A stretch of 64,000 nt of DNA. Source: Argyresthia goedartella (lineage: Eukaryota; Arthropoda; Insecta; Lepidoptera; Argyresthiidae). The translations under genes were made by a program, and so were the position numbers. Below are positions 42,697 through 53,049 of this stretch, piece after piece. Every line of letters begins with the position of its first letter. The first letter of the stretch is position 1. The DNA lies in assembly GCA_949825045.1 (NCBI GenBank), contig OX463827.1, positions 8,144,501-8,208,500 of the forward strand. Reading direction: 5' to 3'. Below the pieces are notes generated by a model. The model saw nothing but the letters and a program-made list of their open reading frames with translations, was not told the DNA's origin and searched no databases.

Positions 42697-43865
42697 TGAA
42701 ATTATTTTTTATTTATTTTATTTATCAATTTATTTCAGATATAAATAATCCATATTTTTACACAACATATACAAAATAAAATTTTAATTTTAGCATAATT
42801 AAATTAATAGGCATACACACATACAAACATACCCTCACACGCATATCTCTACCCTCACACACAACCACTTTACACACACGTATTACACATCATTATTTAC
42901 ATGAAGCAATCAGGAAAAACACAGTTAGGTACATCATTTTTTATTAGGAGCTAGATGTACACCTACCCAGTGTCTCATAATAGGGCTGTCGATCCTATTT
43001 GCCAACGTATCGATGATTGTATTCGGGCTGCCGCGTGTACGAATCATTATTGAAGCGATTCTTTTTCGCAGAATCGCAAAAAAGTCGGCGACTTTGGCCT
43101 CTGCGAACATGATTGAGGCGCTACAGAATCGCGGCAGCCCCAACACAATCCTCAACGCGTTATTGTATTGAACACGCAGAGCGCTGTAGGTCCTCTGCTT
43201 GTAGCTAACCCACAGGCTGCAGGTGTAGAAGGTTTGACAGTACGCTCTGAACAATGTGAGTTTCACTTCTCGAGTGGACCGTGCAAACCTGCGAGCCAGC
43301 ATGTTACATCGAACCGCCAGCGCCCTGCGCTCCCTTTCCATGTCCAAGTCATCTGTGAGCCTGTCCGTGACCACATGGCCCAGGTACTTGAACTGCGTGA
43401 CCCTGACTAAAGGAATACCACAGAGCCGGACAGGTGGCACACACGATGGTACTTTACTGCCGGCCCTAAATATTAGCAGCTCACTCTTTTTAGCATTGTA
43501 CCTAAGACCATGTGATTCGGCATATGACCCACAGATCCCCAGCAGCTGCCTAAGCGCTCTGATTGAAGGGCTTAGGACTACCATGTCATCAGCATAGCTA
43601 ATATTATTGACCATGACGCCGTCAACCGAGCACCCTACCATGGCGTTGTTGCTGAGTTCCCTAATCAGTTTGTCTATAAAAATATTAAACAATTTAGGAG
43701 ACGTCAGCCCACCTTGCCGTACTCCGCAATTAAGCCTATATTCCTGACTTAATGAGCCGGCCCACCTGACAGCGTTGCGTTGATTTTCATACCAGTATTT
43801 AAACATAAAAATAAGCTCATCAGGTAAGTCGGTCTCCTTTGTCAGCTTGTCCCAAAGGATACAAA
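42697..43865 (-). pseudogene. LINE reverse transcriptase, C-terminal half, long intact frame
   Basis: A minus-strand frame of over 300 codons. It contains LWDKLTKETDLPDELIFMFK, NCGVRQGGLTSPKLFNIFID (RT motif B), NNISYADDMVVLSPSIRALR (YADD catalytic box intact), FKYLGHVVTDRLTDDLDMER (thumb), ARRFARSTREVKLTLFRAYC, and ends HWVGVHLAPNKK at 42934. RT motif A is missing because the copy is truncated at about 43865. The 3' UTR ends TATCTGAAATAAATTGATAA and (AATA)n at 42697-42735. The clade is uncertain. The lack of any stop suggests a fairly recent insertion. Confidence 0.85.
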
Positions 43866-43879
43866 TTATGAATTCTATG

Positions 43880-43950
43880 ATGCGGCTACAAAATATACAT
43901 ACCGTCACGCCTTTTCCTGTACGGGTTGACAGAGGCACAGTTGAGAGCGC
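43880..43950 (-). mobile_element. SINE family S tail fragment
   Basis: On the minus strand CTGTGCCTCTGTCAACCCGT then ACAGGAAAAGGCGTGACGG matches the tail at 52855 (TGTGCCTCTGCCAACTCGT). Confidence 0.5.
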
Positions 43951-44049
43951 ATTAAGACAGTCATTTGCGTGACTGTGGCCCGAAAATATGCAGACATGGG
44001 GGTTTTCTCACGATGGTTTCCATCACTTGTTACCAACCAAATCATATAT

Positions 44050-44090
44050 GTTAACCATGGTAACGGTCGATAACCATGGTAACGATCAGG
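44050..44090. repeat. 20-bp direct repeat
   Basis: TAACCATGGTAACGGTC and TAACCATGGTAACGATC in tandem; each holds a CCATGG palindrome. Confidence 0.8.
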
Positions 44091-44194
44091 GAGCGGTACC
44101 ATGATAAGCCAAACGACAGTAATTTCGAACGTTGCACGCAATAAGCAAGTATCACTGTCCCAATAAAACATAAACAGAAACATTGATATATATG

Positions 44195-44545
44195 CGCATA
44201 CATTGCTTCTGGCCCCACACTAGGATACCCTGTATCTAGGGAACCAGAAACAGCGACATCACACACTTATAAACATCCAAGATTTGACGACCCGAATGGC
44301 CGAGTCGACAGTGACCCTGCCTACGAAACCGTGTCGTTACTAGTCGTGGTTAATTATCTACCTAAGTATACTTTTATATTATAATATTTATCTATATAAG
44401 TACAGTATTTGTCTAGTACCCAAGATACAGAGCATCCTAGTTTGGGGTAGATCAATGTGTGTAAATAGTGTCCAAGGTATTATTATTTATTATTATAAGA
44501 TCTGGGATTTTGTTTTCTTTATCCCCAGCCGGCCACGTTACGCCA
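44195..44545 (-). mobile_element. SINE B copy split by SINE A
   Basis: 44195-44280 is the SINE B tail (CTTCTGGCCCCACACTAGGA, AACCAGAAACAGCGACATC, AAACATCCAAGAT). The rest resumes after the SINE A insertion with AAGATCTGGGATTTTG and CTTTATCCCCAGCCGG. AAGAT occurs on both sides of the insertion. Confidence 0.75.
44285..44496 (+). mobile_element. SINE A, copy 4, B box deleted
   Basis: Head GACGACCCGAATGGCCGAGT and GACCCTGCCTACGAA, then a jump to CGTTACTAGTCGTGG that removes box B and the start of the body. Ends GTGTCCAAGGTATTATTA. Confidence 0.8.
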
Positions 44546-44670
44546 ATCATGAGCATACAGTGTTAGAAAGGAGTCAATCACCGCTATTGCCATGCTAACT
44601 AAAAAGAATAGATACCCAGCAATTAGTTGAGATTAAAATAAATTGTCAGACCAGCTGTGAATGTAACTGA

Positions 44671-44787
44671 GGCCCAAAAGATAGAACGCGGGTTTGCAGT
44701 ATTCTCGGACAACTCCATATAAATGTATCATGGACTTTTGAAAGGTAATCCGAGAATAGTGCTAACTCGCGTTCTATCTGGCGGGAC
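44671..44787. mobile_element. Small MITE, family L, copy 2
   Basis: GATAGAACGCGGGTTTGCAG and TATTCTCGGA pair with TCCGAGAATAGTGCTAACTC and GCGTTCTATC. ATTCTC and CAACTCCATA are shared with the larger hairpin at 55236. Confidence 0.7.
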
Positions 44788-44918
44788 AAGTCGGAACTTG
44801 GAACTGTCAGTTCTACGGTAGCTAGGAATGAATCAAGTAAATTATTTAGTGCGCCTCAATCTAGGATTGACTTTCAGACATTGCAGTAAAATTTAGTGCG
44901 GAATTAGAATAGCATTTT

Positions 44919-44954
44919 GATTTATTATGTAACACGTCGGTTACATAATAAATC
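44919..44954. repeat. Perfect 15-bp inverted repeat, 6-nt loop
   Basis: GATTTATTATGTAAC at 44919-44933 and its exact reverse complement at 44940-44954. Confidence 0.9.
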
Positions 44955-46309
44955 AATTTCCATCCGTACCGTTTCGTACGGACGGCAATGGGTATTTTAA
45001 ATTTCATTAAAAATATATATATATATATTCTATTTGGACTTAACTTTTTATCATTAACATCATGTATGTATCTTTCGAAAATATGCCTGGGCGGTGGCAG
45101 CCGAGTATTTTCTGCCCCATCCATTTGTTATTTTAACTACTTTTATGTTGCGAAGCGTAAAAACCAATGTTCAAAGCTATTGTCATAAATTCCCAACCAT
45201 CAATACACCAAACTTCGCAAACTTGTTCCCCCGAGGAGCAAAAAAGAAAGGCAATAAAAAGTAAAATTGAAAGAAAATTAATAGTTTTGTCAAAGAATTT
45301 AAAGCATGGAGATGCTACCTTTGCGTTTACTCCTCGGCTATACTATGAGGCTTTTTACAACCATAAGACACCACAACCATATTTTTCGTTTGTGTGTAAA
45401 GTAAACGTTGGCTACTAGACTGGGTAGTCTTACAAATATGAGTCCAAATACGGAATACTTCGACTAGTCGTACATTGAGCGACAAGATTTATCGAACCCA
45501 AATATTTTCTAGGCATGCGTATAAATACATAACGTGTTATATCACAGTGTCCCTCTTTTACTTTATTTTAACGTTGTCATGTTTTTTTTTGAACTTCTAC
45601 ATTCCTCGATTAACCTAGTCTCGTTGCAAGCAAAATATTTCATCTAGTTCATATCGATGCAAAAAAGTTCGGTTATGTTGAGTTGATCCTCAGTTACAGT
45701 TGTCCAGTTTCTAACTTTAACTGAGGATGAAATCAGTAAATAAGGATTTGTGTATAAAATTATTTTATTTAGTATTTAAATTAAATTTTCATCGGTTTCA
45801 CCGACAGGTAGTATAAATAGGAAGAATAAACAGATTTCTGGTCACTATTCTTCAACCAAGGGCTGGGGTAACCCAATTTCTGAAGAGGTCCGATAAATCA
45901 AAATTTCTAATAATAATAAAGGGAAGTCAAATATTCAAAGAACTGCTACTACCAAGGTTTACCCATCCAGCCAATCATCCAACATTATAAACAACATAAT
46001 CATAAATCATAAGTGTCGCAGAAGAACCTGTCTGTAAGAAAATGTAATGAAATATCGTCGTGCCCGAGTAGGAGAACTCACTGTGCTATGGCGTCACAAG
46101 ATCCAGATAGAAGTTTCGGTCGCAACGAAAAGGGTGACTGCCCTGCAGAAGATAATAAGATAAAAATTTGCTCGTGAATATCACAACTGGACTTCAGATT
46201 AGTGGCATCAAATAACATAGAGCGATGACTCGAAATTTGAGGTCACAGAAATAAAGTGAGGCCTATCAGAAGGACTGAAGCAAGAGAAATTTAAAAAATC
46301 ATTAATGAA

Positions 46310-46444
46310 GCTATGATATGGAGTTGCATGTTAGCACGGGGTTTGGGTCGGCTGCAATGTGTTAAGGGAAATATTAATGCTACACATTACCCAAAAATTT
46401 TGGAAACGTGTCTATTACCTGCTGTTCAGAGTTCAATGAAAAGG
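46310..46444 (+). pseudogene. Tc1-like transposase fragment
   Basis: The frame reads AMIWSCMLARGLGRLQCVKG then NINATHYPKILETCLLPAVQ, matching the Tc1 catalytic-domain segment after the first catalytic Asp (typically VMVWGCMS...G.L..V.G.MN...Y..IL...L.P). Similarity ends near SSMKRRF at about 46450. The flanking catalytic Asp/Glu segments are absent, so the piece encodes no working enzyme. No terminal repeats were found nearby. Confidence 0.7.
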
Positions 46445-46459
46445 CGCTTCGGGTCCTTA

Positions 46460-47146
46460 TTATTCTCAGGTTTCCCTCAAGCCGCCAGCGACTTTGTTAG
46501 CTTGACTATTATTTATTACCTCGGAATGGCTACTGATTTTCGCCGCTTATTTGAAAAAATAATTGGTTTTCAAGTGGCACTTGAGCATTTACTTCAGTTA
46601 TGCCTGTTTTCATCAACAATAGCTATCTTTTAGGGGACATTTATCTCTTTTAGGGGCTACCTGTTGTTTTGCTTTCACCAACGTTTTAGTATCTTTCTTC
46701 GTGCTAAGTGGTATGGATTTGACTATGGTTAGTTAACTCTAACACACAAAAATAACAGCTTAACTGTACCTCTGCCAACCTGAGCGGAAAAGTACCAACG
46801 GTGACGAGTTAAGGTCACTATCAACTACACCGCACCATACCATGACAGTGCTAGAAACGTACCATCAGGCGCGAAAGTAACACGACACAGACTAGAACGC
46901 CCATCACTAGAACGTATCAATAGCGTATAATACATAGCCCTGCAAATCTAGTTTAGAGACCGTAACTACCCGCGTATTATCCGCGAGTCATATCCTTACG
47001 GTTCCCGTTCTCTAGCACGGTCTTGATATGATACGATTGCGGTGTAGTGGACCTGGCGCATATCATGTGCGCACCGGCAAAATATTCTCGTCGACAATTG
47101 TGGACGGCTTTCATGGCACACGACGGTCTTGGTCGGTGACGGAACA
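46460..47146. other. MITE-like and SINE-like debris
   Basis: TATCTTTTAGGGGACATTTA (about 46613) relates to the TTA-flanked MITE at 24442. CTTAACTGTACCTCTGCCAA (about 46761) resembles a SINE S tail. Confidence 0.35.
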
Positions 47147-47808
47147 GTGTAGTGGGCATAGTCTCATACTTCATACGGTGTAGTGGCCATAGTCTCATAC
47201 TTCATACGGTGTAGTGGGCATAGTTTCATTCTTCATACGGTGTAGTGGGCATATTTTCATACTTCTTACTGTGTAGTGGACATAGTTTCATACTTCATAC
47301 GGTGTACTGGGCATAGTCTCATACTTCATACGGTGTAGTGGGCATAGTCTCATACTTCATACGGTGTAGTGGGCATAGTTTCATACTTCATAGGGTGTAG
47401 TGGACATAGTTTCATACTTCATACAGTGTAGTGGGCATAGTTTCATACTTCATACGGTGTAGTAGGCATAGTCTCATACTTCATACGGTGTAGTGGGCAT
47501 AGTCTCATACTTCATACGGTGTAGTAGGCATAGTTTCATACTTCATACGGTGTAGTGGGCATAGTCTCATACTTCACACGGTGTAGTGGGCACAGTCTTA
47601 TACTTCATATGGTGTAGTGGGCATAGTCTCATACTTCATACGGTGTAGTGGGCATAGTTTCATACTTCATACGGTTTAGTGGGCATAGTTTCATACTTCA
47701 TACGGTGTAGTGGGCATAGTTTCATACTCCATACGGTGTAGTGGGCATAGTTTCATACTTCATACGGTGGAGTGGGCATAGTTTCATACTTCATACGGTG
47801 TAGTGGGC
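47147..47808 (+). repeat. 31-bp minisatellite, 21 full units plus a partial
   Basis: The unit starts GTGTAGTGGGCATAGTCTCA. The first unit starts at 47147, the next at 47178, and the last (partial) at 47798, a distance of 651 bp = 21 x 31 exactly. Units differ by point changes only (for example CTC/TTC, TGGGC/TGGAC/TAGGC). Confidence 0.95.
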
Positions 47809-48439
47809 AGACTTTGTACTCAGTCGTCTAACAGTTTCGCGCAAACTATTTCGGTTCCGTATAAATATGACACTTCGCGCTTCTCATATTAATATGGAAA
47901 CATGACATTCGGCGCATTCAGAGGGTGATTGGTTGTTCGATAGATATATTGTGAGGGGTTAAAGTAGAGACCATTTGCAGCAACTTTGTAATATCTAACC
48001 TGAATCGAAAATTAATTGTTTTCGAGTAATTTAGGGTTTAAACTCTTTTTTAAATATTTATTCATGACGAAAAAAAATATTTCGATAATTGTTTCACTGT
48101 CGTTTGAATGTTTTTTTTTAAATCACAATTTTGATGCAGTGAGGCGATCAACTCACTTGATGGGAAAACCAAAACTACGTAGGCGGACCCAAAAATAGCC
48201 GACCTGGCATATAGATACTGGCTGTTTTTATTTTTTTCGAAAGTTCGAATCTTTTGGCGCGTAAATTTGAAAAAGAAGGATCTACGTTCTTTTGTTTTTG
48301 TTTCATAGCCATTCATCGAGATTGATCTGAGTAATTTTGCAAACATGAACAAAATTGGTCACCGTGATGTCATACTATACTTTCATAAGCTTTAAGTCCA
48401 ACCCATATTAAAGTTGAGCTGGATTCTAGTCTAGTAGAT
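47809..48439. other. No recognised feature
   Basis: Opposite-strand frames over about 48016-48352 have no familiar motif. Confidence 0.35.
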
Positions 48440-48792
48440 TTTGCTCCTTCATTCACAGCAATAAAATATTGGGTCCATGGGTTCAAAAGAGGTCAAATGA
48501 GCTGCCAAGACCAACATCGCAGCGGTTGACCAAATGAATTTACTACCAGATATAGTGAAAAAAGTACAAATACTAGTATTGGAAGACCGTGGACTATTAG
48601 AGCGCGAATTAGCCGACATTGTGGAGATTTAAACAAGTGCTATATACAATATACACTCCATATTGACTGAGAACTTGTTCATAAAAAAACTATGCGCAAG
48701 ATGGGTGCCGTGATTGCTCACCTTTTAACAAAATCAGCAACTTGAGGAAATTTCGATGCAGTGTCTATACACTGCAGTCTATAGAAATTTCA

Positions 48793-49030
48793 ACGCAATA
48801 CAAATACAAAATACAAAATACAAAAAGCTTTATTCACCAACAAACTTAATTTTAGATTACAAGTTGATTAGGGCTTCCTTTTAAGTAAAAAATACCTGTA
48901 CCAGGAAGCCCCGCTCTTCCATATCTGGGTAACATTATGTTAAGCATGTGGATAGCAATCCATACATCTTTTGATTTTGAGTAGGTAAAGTTAATTTTAA
49001 TTTATATCTAAGTTTATATAAGTTTGACTT
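48793..49030 (-). mobile_element. Retroelement 3' piece inside mariner
   Basis: Minus-strand element: its tail (plus strand AAATACAAAATACAAAATAC) ends next to TTCAACGCAATA, which resembles TTCAATGCGACGTAATA at the far side, a decayed target-site duplication. It contains the stem-loop 48871-48879 / 48903-48911 seen also at 4081. Confidence 0.6.
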
Positions 49031-49057
49031 CAATGCGACGTAATAAAATTAAAAGAA

Positions 49058-49136
49058 TATGTTGAAACTGCTTAGGTACCTACATTGATGTAACAAAACT
49101 AGTAGATGTTGAAACTACTTAGGTACCTACATTGTT
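49058..49136. repeat. Short tandem duplication
   Basis: ATGTTGAAACTGCTTAGGTA and ATGTTGAAACTACTTAGGTA, each followed by CCTACATTG, 47 bp apart. Confidence 0.85.
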
Positions 49137-49164
49137 ATTCAAATAAAAATAAAAATATAGCAAT

Positions 49165-49179
49165 AAAGCTATCTTTTTA
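49165..49179. repeat. Target-site duplication, left copy
   Basis: AAAGCTATCTTTTTA, repeated exactly at 49602-49616 on the other side of the LINE. Confidence 0.9.
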
Positions 49180-49601
49180 CATCCCACTTAACAAAGTTAG
49201 TTTCATTATGAATAAAAGAGACGACCCTAATTGTACCCGATGTGAGAGGGAGGAGGACCTCCTTCACTTAGTTCTCGAGTGTAAAATAAATGAACAACCA
49301 AGGCTGGACCTCCTCGAAGAAACTCGGTGCTCTGAGGGGGATCTTCTCTTCCTTTTCCATCGAATTCTAAGCTCAGAGTTCACTGTCGAGTATAGTAACA
49401 GATTCTTAAGTTTCTTGATAACCTCTTTGAATCTCAGATGGGAACACTACAAAATACTTATGTAACTAACCAATTTTAGATTTATTTAATGTTTTTTTTT
49501 TGTTTAAGTAATACTGTGAGCACTGTAACTTTGTTAATTATTTTTAAGCTGACTTAATCATAAGATGTATGGCTTATAAAATAAATAAGATTTCAAAAAA
49601 A
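49180..49601 (+). mobile_element. 5'-truncated LINE in mariner: ORF2 C-terminus with zinc knuckle, 3' UTR and poly-A
   Basis: Coding from 49181 to 49465: IPLNKVSFIMNKRDDPNCTR, CEREEDLLHLVLECKINEQP. It has the C-x2-C-(x8)-H-(x4)-C knuckle found at the C-terminus of RNase H-bearing I/R1-type LINE ORF2 proteins, and ends RWEHYKILM. A 3' UTR and an A run at 49595-49604 follow. The flanking 15-bp duplication interrupts mariner between AIFLR and FIMMDETW. No stop disrupts the coding part, so the insertion is fairly young relative to its host. Confidence 0.9.
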
Positions 49602-50371
49602 AAAGCTATCTTTTTAAGATGATTTATCATGATGGACGAAACATGGGTCCACTACTTCACGCCTGAGACGAAAAAACAGTCGAAACAATGGACTGAAAAG
49701 GGAGAACCGGCTCTAAAGGCGAAGTCAGTTCCATCTGCTGGCAAGGTCATATTTTGGGATGCGCATGCGATAATTTGTATTGATTATCTTCAAAAAGGCG
49801 AAACTATCAACGGCGAGTACCACGTAAAACTATTGCAGCGTTTGAATGAATAAATTAAGAAAAAACGGCTGCATTTAGCGAAAAAGAAAGGGTTGTTTCA
49901 TCAGGACAATGCACCGGTTCACAAGTCCACTATTGCAATGGCAAAAATTAATGAGTTGAAATTTTCCAGATCTAGAGATCCCTCGGATTATTTTCTGTTC
50001 CCAAACTTAAAAAACTGACTCGACATGAAAAGATTTGGCAATAATGGAGAGGTTGAGCCTGCTGTTGATAACTATTTTGAGGAGCTTGACACAGACCAGG
50101 GTATCGAAGCTATCGGACATCGCTGGGAAACGTGTATAGCGTTAAAAGGAGACTACATATATAGGACAGAAATAAATAAGTTGTGATCGAATTATTATCT
50201 TTGTTCGGCAGCTTACTTCTGGGACCACCCTCGTTGTTTCAAAAAAATCTGTTGCAATAAGTACAAAGTACCCTAAAAGTTACTAAGATCACTGGTGTAT
50301 GGAGAATTCAAATTGGAAATCGTTTTTCCTCCTAGTCGCTAAAAAGTTTTCGCCATGTAATTGAATCGGTG

Positions 50372-50545
50372 GTAGTACATAGTCGTAAAGCTGTGTCAGA
50401 GGCCCTAATAATAAGGCAGTTTGATAACTCACCCCTCCATCAACCAGCACTGAGCCATCGTGGTGGAGTATGGCTCAATATTACTCGTATCCGGGTAAAG
50501 GCCCGTGCCTCCGGTGGGGACCTTAATGATTTTCATTTATTTACA
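50372..50545 (+). mobile_element. SINE family S body fragment
   Basis: ACCCCTCCATCAACCAGCAC, CGTGGTGGAGTATGGCTCAA and GCCTCCGGTGGGGACCTTAA match the block at 24700 (reverse). Confidence 0.65.
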
Positions 50546-51479
50546 TTTTTTAATATTACATTTCAATAGAACTTTCTTCCGGTATGCCTCAATAGTTGCT
50601 ACAAGGGTGGGTCTAAGCCCATTCAAGTGTCTCCTGTTCTTCTGGGATAAGCTCGACTACTTTGCAATTATTGCAAAAAAAAAATTAGTTCCAAAGTTTG
50701 TGCATAAAAAATTACCATTGTGAATAGCTAAGAAAACAATGATGTTTTAAATGAATTTGTACTCTTAGTTCCATTACAAAAAATGTTATAAAATTTAAAA
50801 TTAGTTAAATTTTCTCATCACGTGAGCTGATGGGCTCGCTGCATCAACATTAAGATTGTTTTTTTTTTTACTTCAAGCTATTCCACAGAATTATTCATGT
50901 ATTTGATCAAACGACAGTAAAGAACTACCCAAAGTAGTTTAGTTTTTCGTAATTAATAACTTTTTTGGAAAAAAAACACCTTAATTACTAGACACCCACT
51001 AATTTCGGATAAGATAAGGTTAACGCCAGAGAAGGTTAACGCCTTATACCTTATAGCACCGTTTACCAAGAGGAGTTAATAAAGCAATACACGAATCTAT
51101 GGCACATCATTAAGCTAGAATGCATGGCATGAAGAGACTGTAAACAGGATGCAAAACGCAAAATAAGTTTCGCTCGAAACGCTATAATATGTATGCGATT
51201 TGACTTTATGAGACGCAAAGTTACGTCTTGAAATTTTAAATCGATTACTTTCTCTTAGCGTTTCGTGTGATTGTTATTGTTAAGATGCAAAATTTGTCCA
51301 CGGACTCTGAAAAGTTACAGGAAGGCAAATATGCGTAATTTCGTTAATACGGAGGATATTGTTATAAGTTATTTACGAATCTACTGAAGTGATATCCATT
51401 TTTTTAACTGGACCAAATTGGAGTCCTTTTCAATCTAGGGAAAAAGTTTTTTTCCAATCAATTCTTAACCCCTGGGTGC
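50546..51479. other. No recognised feature
   Basis: No match. A local GTTAACGCC repeat lies at about 51020. Confidence 0.4.
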
Positions 51480-51562
51480 CTGGCGGCGTCCAGGGACACC
51501 ATTTTGCCGTTAAAGGTTTTGAATTTTATTACTATGGCATGAGGTTCAAAATCACGATGCTT
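51480..51562 (+). mobile_element. Half of the foldback element seen at 15155
   Basis: ATTTTATTACTATGGCATGA and GGTTCAAAATCACGATGC resemble the arm at about 15517-15550 (TTTATTTCCATGACATAAGG, TTCAAAATGTCGACC). Confidence 0.4.
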
Positions 51563-51727
51563 CATAAACAGGTCCAGGTCTCCAGCGGTTAAGCAATACC
51601 AGTTTCGAGGTGACAAACATAAACAGGTCCAGGTCTCCAGTAGTTAAGCAATACCAGTTTCGAGGTGACAAACATAAACAGGTCCAGGTCTCCAGTAGTT
51701 AAGCAAAACCAGTTTCGAGGTGACAAA
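51563..51727 (+). repeat. 55-bp tandem repeat, 3 units
   Basis: The unit starts CATAAACAGGTCCAGGTCTC. Three units of exactly 55 bp differ at few positions (CAGCGG versus CAGTAG; AATACC versus AAAACC). Confidence 0.95.
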
Positions 51728-51764
51728 CATAAAAAAAAAATATTTACAAGAAAAAACATAACCA

Positions 51765-51808
51765 AATTAACACGCTCAGCGCCAGTGTAGGCGCTGAGCG
51801 TGTTAATT
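51765..51808. repeat. Perfect 19-bp inverted repeat, 6-nt loop
   Basis: AATTAACACGCTCAGCGCC at 51765-51783, its exact reverse complement at 51790-51808. The loop is AGTGTA. Confidence 0.95.
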
Positions 51809-52313
51809 AAGAATCCCCTCTTTTTTTAAGGCGTTTACAAAGTAATAAAAGACACTCTAAATACACGGGAAAGCTGCAAACTTGTGAAAGGTAAATGCAG
51901 GTATCAGGTCGTATCAAGATCAAAACACGACGCGGGCAAAGTGAGCCTCCCATTGAAAAGTTCAGCCTTGTCATTAACCTGTCAATTATTAAAGGGAAAC
52001 CGAAAAACTGGCCCCGGCTAATAGCAGGGAGAATCAATAACTCATTTCGTACCGTAGTTGCTAAAGGTCGAACTCTTCATTTAGTGATACAGGCTGCAAC
52101 AAAATATTGTAGTTGCTTGAGTTGTAATTACTGAGAACAAGGATCATTAGTCATTAGCAACATGGTATTAAAATAAATGGTGACTAATTTATATGTTTTA
52201 AGCTGGGCCGCGATGTTAGTATGGCGGCCATCTTGGCATGTTTGAGTTAGACGACATCTGTGGTGGAAGCTGTGCTTCTCAAGTTAGGGGGCTGGGGAGG
52301 AAACAAAACCAGG
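51809..52313. other. No recognised feature
   Basis: Frames on both strands at about 51807-52134 carry no motif. Confidence 0.4.
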
Positions 52314-52400
52314 TGTTGGATGTTTATATGTTGTTTTTGGTTCCCACGACACAGGGTATCCTAATGTGGGGCCAGAAGCAATGTAATGTTTATGTTTAAG
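52314..52400 (+). mobile_element. SINE B tail fragment
   Basis: GGTTCCCACGACACAGGGTA, TCCTAATGTGGGGCCAGAAG. Plus-strand orientation, unlike the other SINE B copies. Confidence 0.65.
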
Positions 52401-52767
52401 TCACACCGGAAGTGTTTCGCTATGTTGTGACAGTGTGGCGGCCATATTTACGATATTGACATGTCAACTGCCGCACCGCTGCTGACCCTCCCGGCTGCGT
52501 AAAGCCGCATTATGTGTATGAATCAGCCCTGAACGTGCTGAAACCGCAGGGTTCGTGTCCGCCCTTCTTTGCTATTTCGGGAATTTAACGTGAACAAAAT
52601 ATGTGTGTGTACCTGTCAGCTCAGCCTGCGGAAGATGCTGAGCCTATAATTTTATGTGTATTATATACTGGAACTATACGGGAATCGTTAACTCTATGGA
52701 GTAATTAAATAATAAGAAGGTACCTTTTTGCCATGCTTTCACAGTTAATCAAAGTTATTATTTTATT

Positions 52768-52900
52768 GGACGTTTTAGTAAAGCAGGAATTATCGTGAGG
52801 AAAGCTGCGGTGATTGGCCAACCCCCTATCACGCAAAATGGAGTATTGAATAACTGGCTGTGCCTCTGCCAACTCGTATGGGAAATCGCGTGAAGCTATA
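52768..52900 (+). mobile_element. SINE family S, 3' half
   Basis: ATCGTGAGGAAAGCTGCGG, TCACGCAAAATGGAGTATTG and GCCTCTGCCAACTCGTATGG. Confidence 0.7.
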
Positions 52901-53049
52901 TTTTATTATATGTATGTACTAAAGGATTTATTTTGTAATAAGTATTTAATTAGATACGGTTCTAACAATCCCTAATTAGATAAATATGTATTTTCTAATT
53001 AATGATATGAAGTAGTTGATAGAAATACGAGATTCATAAGGTTTGTAGA

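Larger units (their letters stand above)
44497..46259. other. Mostly unassigned; small MITE and hairpin listed separately
   Basis: Apart from the SINE B remainder, the MITE at 44671 and the hairpin at 44919, no feature is recognised. A frame at 45167-45418 (SPEEQKRKAIKSKIERKLIV, then FTPRLYYEAFYNHKTPQPYF) looks somewhat protein-like but matches nothing I know. Confidence 0.35.
48440..50185 (+). pseudogene. Mariner transposase, interrupted and truncated
   Basis: Cut-and-paste transposase of a mariner element. N-terminal part (48470-48780): FKRGQMSCQDQHRSG (then a stop) and PNEFTT, later MRKMGAVIAHLL region and a frame with CARWVP before a stop. Catalytic part: FIMMDETWVHYFTPE (49618 on; first Asp in MDETW), KVIFWDAHAIICIDYLQKGE, TINGEYHVKLLQRLNE (ends 49853), then after a stop KKGLFHQDNAPVHKSTIAMA (second Asp in HQDN). 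The usual HPPYSPDLAPSD is shortened to RSRDPSDYFLF, so the segment with the third catalytic Asp is deleted. Remaining: HRWETCIALKGDYIY. Two other retroelements sit inside (48793-49030 and 49180-49601). Confidence 0.85.

Noticed and set aside
43168..43597. Plus-strand genes over 43168-43597
   Set aside because: They lie antisense to a clear reverse transcriptase frame with YADD and are its shadows.
44051..44266. Minus-strand ORF with MCDVAVSGSLDTGYPSVGPE, similar at 58256
   Set aside because: It is a translation of the SINE B tail.
47147..47808. CRISPR array
   Set aside because: Units are contiguous with no unique spacers and the setting is eukaryotic. It is a minisatellite.
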